Positions 7,688-8,985 of a DNA stretch of 8,985 nucleotides are shown here, piece by piece; positions within the stretch are counted from its first letter, which is position 1, and each line of letters opens with the position of its first letter. The translations under genes and the position numbers were made by a program. The notes under the pieces are model-generated. The model saw only the letters and a program-made list of their open reading frames with translations. It was not told the DNA's origin and did no database searches. The stretch lies in NCBI GenBank assembly GCA_030612385.1, contig JAUWNZ010000036.1, positions 1-8,985 of the forward strand. Reading direction: 5' to 3'. The DNA comes from Pseudomonadota bacterium. Lineage in GTDB: Bacteria > Desulfobacterota > Syntrophia > Syntrophales > JADFWA01.

Positions 7688-8734
7688 ATGGCAACTATTG
7701 ACTTTTGTGTATGGGTTGTGGGTGGCCTTAGCGTGAGTGATCGTAAGAGGTTTCGGGAGATAATTGATAGTTTTCCAGGATCGAAGGTCCTGGTGGTGGG
7801 AGATTTAATGGTTGACCAGTTTATCTGGGGTCAGGTGTCCCGCATTTCTCCGGAGGCTCCGGTGCCTGTTGTCAAGGTTACCTCTGAAAGCTTCCTTTTA
7901 GGCGGCAGCGCCAATGTGTTGAATAACGTATTTTCCATGGGAGGAGGGGTTGCCGTTACCGGTGTCATCGGGTCGGATGATATGGGAAGGTGGTTGATAG
8001 CAAGATTAAGGAAGATGAATGTTGATACGAAAGGTATCGTTGTAGAGCATGACCGCCCCACCACTGTGAAGACAAGGATTGTAGCCCACAGCCAGCAGGT
8101 GGTAAGATTTGACAGGGAGAATAAACAGCCGGTTAACTCAGACAGCATTGACAGGATAGTAGAGTATGTCGAGGCGGTGCGGGATGACCTGGGCGCAGTT
8201 GTGATTTCGGATTATAACAAAGGTATTGTCTCGAAAAGACTGTTAAACGGAATTAAGGAAGTAATATCCGGCAGGAATGTTGTTGTTTGTGTTGACCCGA
8301 AACAGGGCGACTTTTCTCTCTATCAGGATCTTGACATGATAACACCCAATCATCATGAGGCCGGACGCGCCGCAGGTCAGGAGATTGTCAGCGAGGATGA
8401 TCTTGTCAAAAGCGGGGAAACTCTTCTTGAGAGATTTGGTTTTAAGGCTGTCCTTATAACCAGGGGCGAGGAAGGTATGAGCCTCTTTGAGAATAATGGC
8501 GGGATTACCCATATTTCCGCTGTTGCGAGAGAGGTCTTTGATGTGACCGGCGCCGGAGATACTGTAATAGGCGTCTTAGCCCTCTGTCTTGCAGCCGGCG
8601 CAACATTTAAGGAAGCCGCAGTTCTGGCAAATCACGCCGCCGGGATTGTTGTGGGAAAGGTGGGAACTTCCACTGTTTCGAGGGAAGAACTTATGATGGT
8701 GTGTAACTACTCAGCCACAGATTCACACGGATGA
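7688..8734 (+). CDS. hldA: D-glycero-beta-D-manno-heptose-7-phosphate kinase (HldE N-terminal/RfaE1 type, PfkB family)
   Basis: This cytoplasmic enzyme is predicted to phosphorylate D-glycero-D-manno-heptose 7-phosphate at C1, a step toward ADP-heptose for the LPS inner core. The 348 residues show a PfkB/ribokinase fold: VLVVGDLMVDQFIWG (34-48), SRISPEAPVPVV (51-62), the sugar-binding GGSANVLNN (72-80), a core motif TPNHHEAG (219-226), ITRGEEGM (257-264), and the PfkB signature DVTGAGDT (285-292) with D291 as catalytic base. The match to the HldE kinase domain continues to VGKVGTSTVSREEL (322-335). No cytidylyltransferase domain follows, so it is a stand-alone kinase needing a separate RfaE2/HldC elsewhere. 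The last ten codons and stop lie in a repeat arm. ATG 7688 lacks a ribosome binding site; GTG 7733 (residue 16) gives an N-terminus closer to the family. The kinase family is sure; the symbol is by homology and rfaE1 would be equally apt. Confidence 0.92.
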   Translation: MATIDFCVWVVGGLSVSDRKRFREIIDSFPGSKVLVVGDLMVDQFIWGQVSRISPEAPVPVVKVTSESFLLGGSANVLNNVFSMGGGVAVTGVIGSDDMGRWLIARLRKMNVDTKGIVVEHDRPTTVKTRIVAHSQQVVRFDRENKQPVNSDSIDRIVEYVEAVRDDLGAVVISDYNKGIVSKRLLNGIKEVISGRNVVVCVDPKQGDFSLYQDLDMITPNHHEAGRAAGQEIVSEDDLVKSGETLLERFGFKAVLITRGEEGMSLFENNGGITHISAVAREVFDVTGAGDTVIGVLALCLAAGATFKEAAVLANHAAGIVVGKVGTSTVSREELMMVCNYSATDSHG

Positions 8735-8743
8735 ACGCAGATA
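8702..8743 (+). repeat. Left arm of the inverted repeat, overlapping the kinase stop
   Basis: This arm pairs with 8930-8971 on the opposite strand. It encodes the final kinase residues CNYSATDSHG and the TGA at 8732-8734, so the gene end is supplied by the repeat. Confidence 0.6.
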
Positions 8744-8834
8744 GGTTTAAATACAAAGAAATCACGTAACTATACAGGCGGGTAGGCTGAAGTCTCTTGG
8801 TCTTTTAATTGTAAGATTCTTGCAGAAGTGGCTT

Positions 8835-8885
8835 CGCCCTTCGACAAGCTCAGGGTACGCTGGTCCCTGAGCTTGTCGAAGGGCG
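8835..8885. repeat. Perfect 21-bp palindrome with 9-base loop
   Basis: The arm at 8835-8855 (CGCCCTTCGACAAGCTCAGG plus a final G) is the exact reverse complement of 8865-8885, around the loop TACGCTGGT. This is the CCCTGAGCTTGTCGAAGGG type of dispersed palindrome that I recall as common in many bacterial genomes. It could fold into a very stable hairpin and end kinase transcription, but no T-run follows on either strand, so it is not a standard intrinsic terminator. Confidence 0.85.
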
Positions 8886-8929
8886 CAAACACGAAATAAC
8901 TGCGTGGAGACAGGAAATAGGAGAAAAAA

Positions 8930-8971
8930 TATCAGTGATAATCCGCGTAGATCGGTGGCTGAATAGTTACA
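8930..8971 (-). repeat. Right arm of the inverted repeat
   Basis: On the minus strand it reads TGTAACTATTCAGCCACCGA and onward, matching the left arm at about 78 percent of positions. The divergence is spread along the arm, as expected for an old or degenerate element. The 14 bases to the window edge show nothing recognisable. Confidence 0.6.
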
Positions 8972-8985
8972 TTCTCCAATGTTTC

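Larger units (their letters stand above)
8702..8971. repeat. Non-coding element of about 270 bp bounded by imperfect inverted repeats
   Basis: The left end, beginning TGTAACTACTCAGCCAC at 8702, and the reverse complement of the right end, beginning TGTAACTATTCAGCCAC at 8971, match at about 33 of 42 positions. The arms are therefore 8702-8743 and 8930-8971. Between them lie a third partial copy of the tip (GTAACTATACAG, 8766-8777) and a perfect palindrome at 8835-8885. No open frame of note and no transposase is present, and no target-site duplication is visible. The arms resemble dispersed CAGCCAC-GAT-type intergenic repeats that I recall from environmental bacterial genomes; I did not verify this. 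It may be a MITE-like or REP-like element. It begins inside the last codons of the heptose kinase gene. Confidence 0.6.

Noticed and set aside
8835..8885. Intrinsic (rho-independent) terminator for the kinase gene
   Set aside because: The stem is strong but no T-rich tract follows it on either strand; it is better described as a dispersed palindrome.
8702..8971. CRISPR array or insertion sequence
   Set aside because: There are only two diverged, oppositely oriented arms and one short direct copy, with no regular spacers and no transposase frame.

Overview
The window holds most of a V/A-type (archaeal/vacuolar-type) rotary ATPase operon on the minus strand, a divergently transcribed ADP-heptose pathway sugar kinase on the plus strand, and a palindrome-rich non-coding repeat element downstream of the kinase. 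Heptose-containing LPS synthesis next to a bacterial V-type ATPase suggests a Gram-negative, probably anaerobic bacterium. The style of the dispersed repeats reminds me of Desulfobacterota-like and similar environmental genomes. That lineage guess is inference; nothing in the window fixes it.

Layout, read in the direction of operon transcription (right to left): atpI (7496-5493, membrane stator), atpK (5478-5011, rotor-ring proteolipid), atpE (5002-4406, peripheral stalk), atpC (4409-3369, central-stalk socket, subunit d homologue), atpF (3372-2995, central stalk), atpA (2995-1253, catalytic subunit) and atpB (from 1253 to the left edge, regulatory subunit, cut off before its C-terminus). From atpE onward the genes overlap by 1-4 bases, so translation is probably coupled. 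The order I-K-E-C-F-A-B is the classic bacterial/archaeal one, and atpD would be expected just past the left edge. No gene for the small peripheral-stalk partner of AtpE (subunit G/H) precedes atpI, where it lies in several known operons.

The proteolipid has four membrane helices and matches the known sodium-site residues of the Enterococcus hirae K ring, with only one membrane carboxylate per four helices. The complex is therefore predicted to move Na+, with a low ion-to-ATP ratio typical of an ATP-driven pump. AtpI supplies the two conserved arginines of the stator half-channel, A and B form the hexameric ATPase head, and C and F couple it to the K ring.

On the right, 7497-7687 is a divergent intergenic region with a plausible but weak promoter toward the kinase. 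The kinase (7688-8734, HldE-N/RfaE1 type) is complete through its PfkB signature, but its last ten codons and stop lie inside the left arm of an imperfect inverted repeat. That repeat bounds an element of about 270 bp (8702-8971), which also contains a perfect 21-bp palindrome. No tRNA, rRNA, CRISPR array or transposase gene was seen, and I find no evidence of a wholly new system. The sodium signature, the missing stalk subunit and the repeat-encoded gene end are the points most worth a second look.
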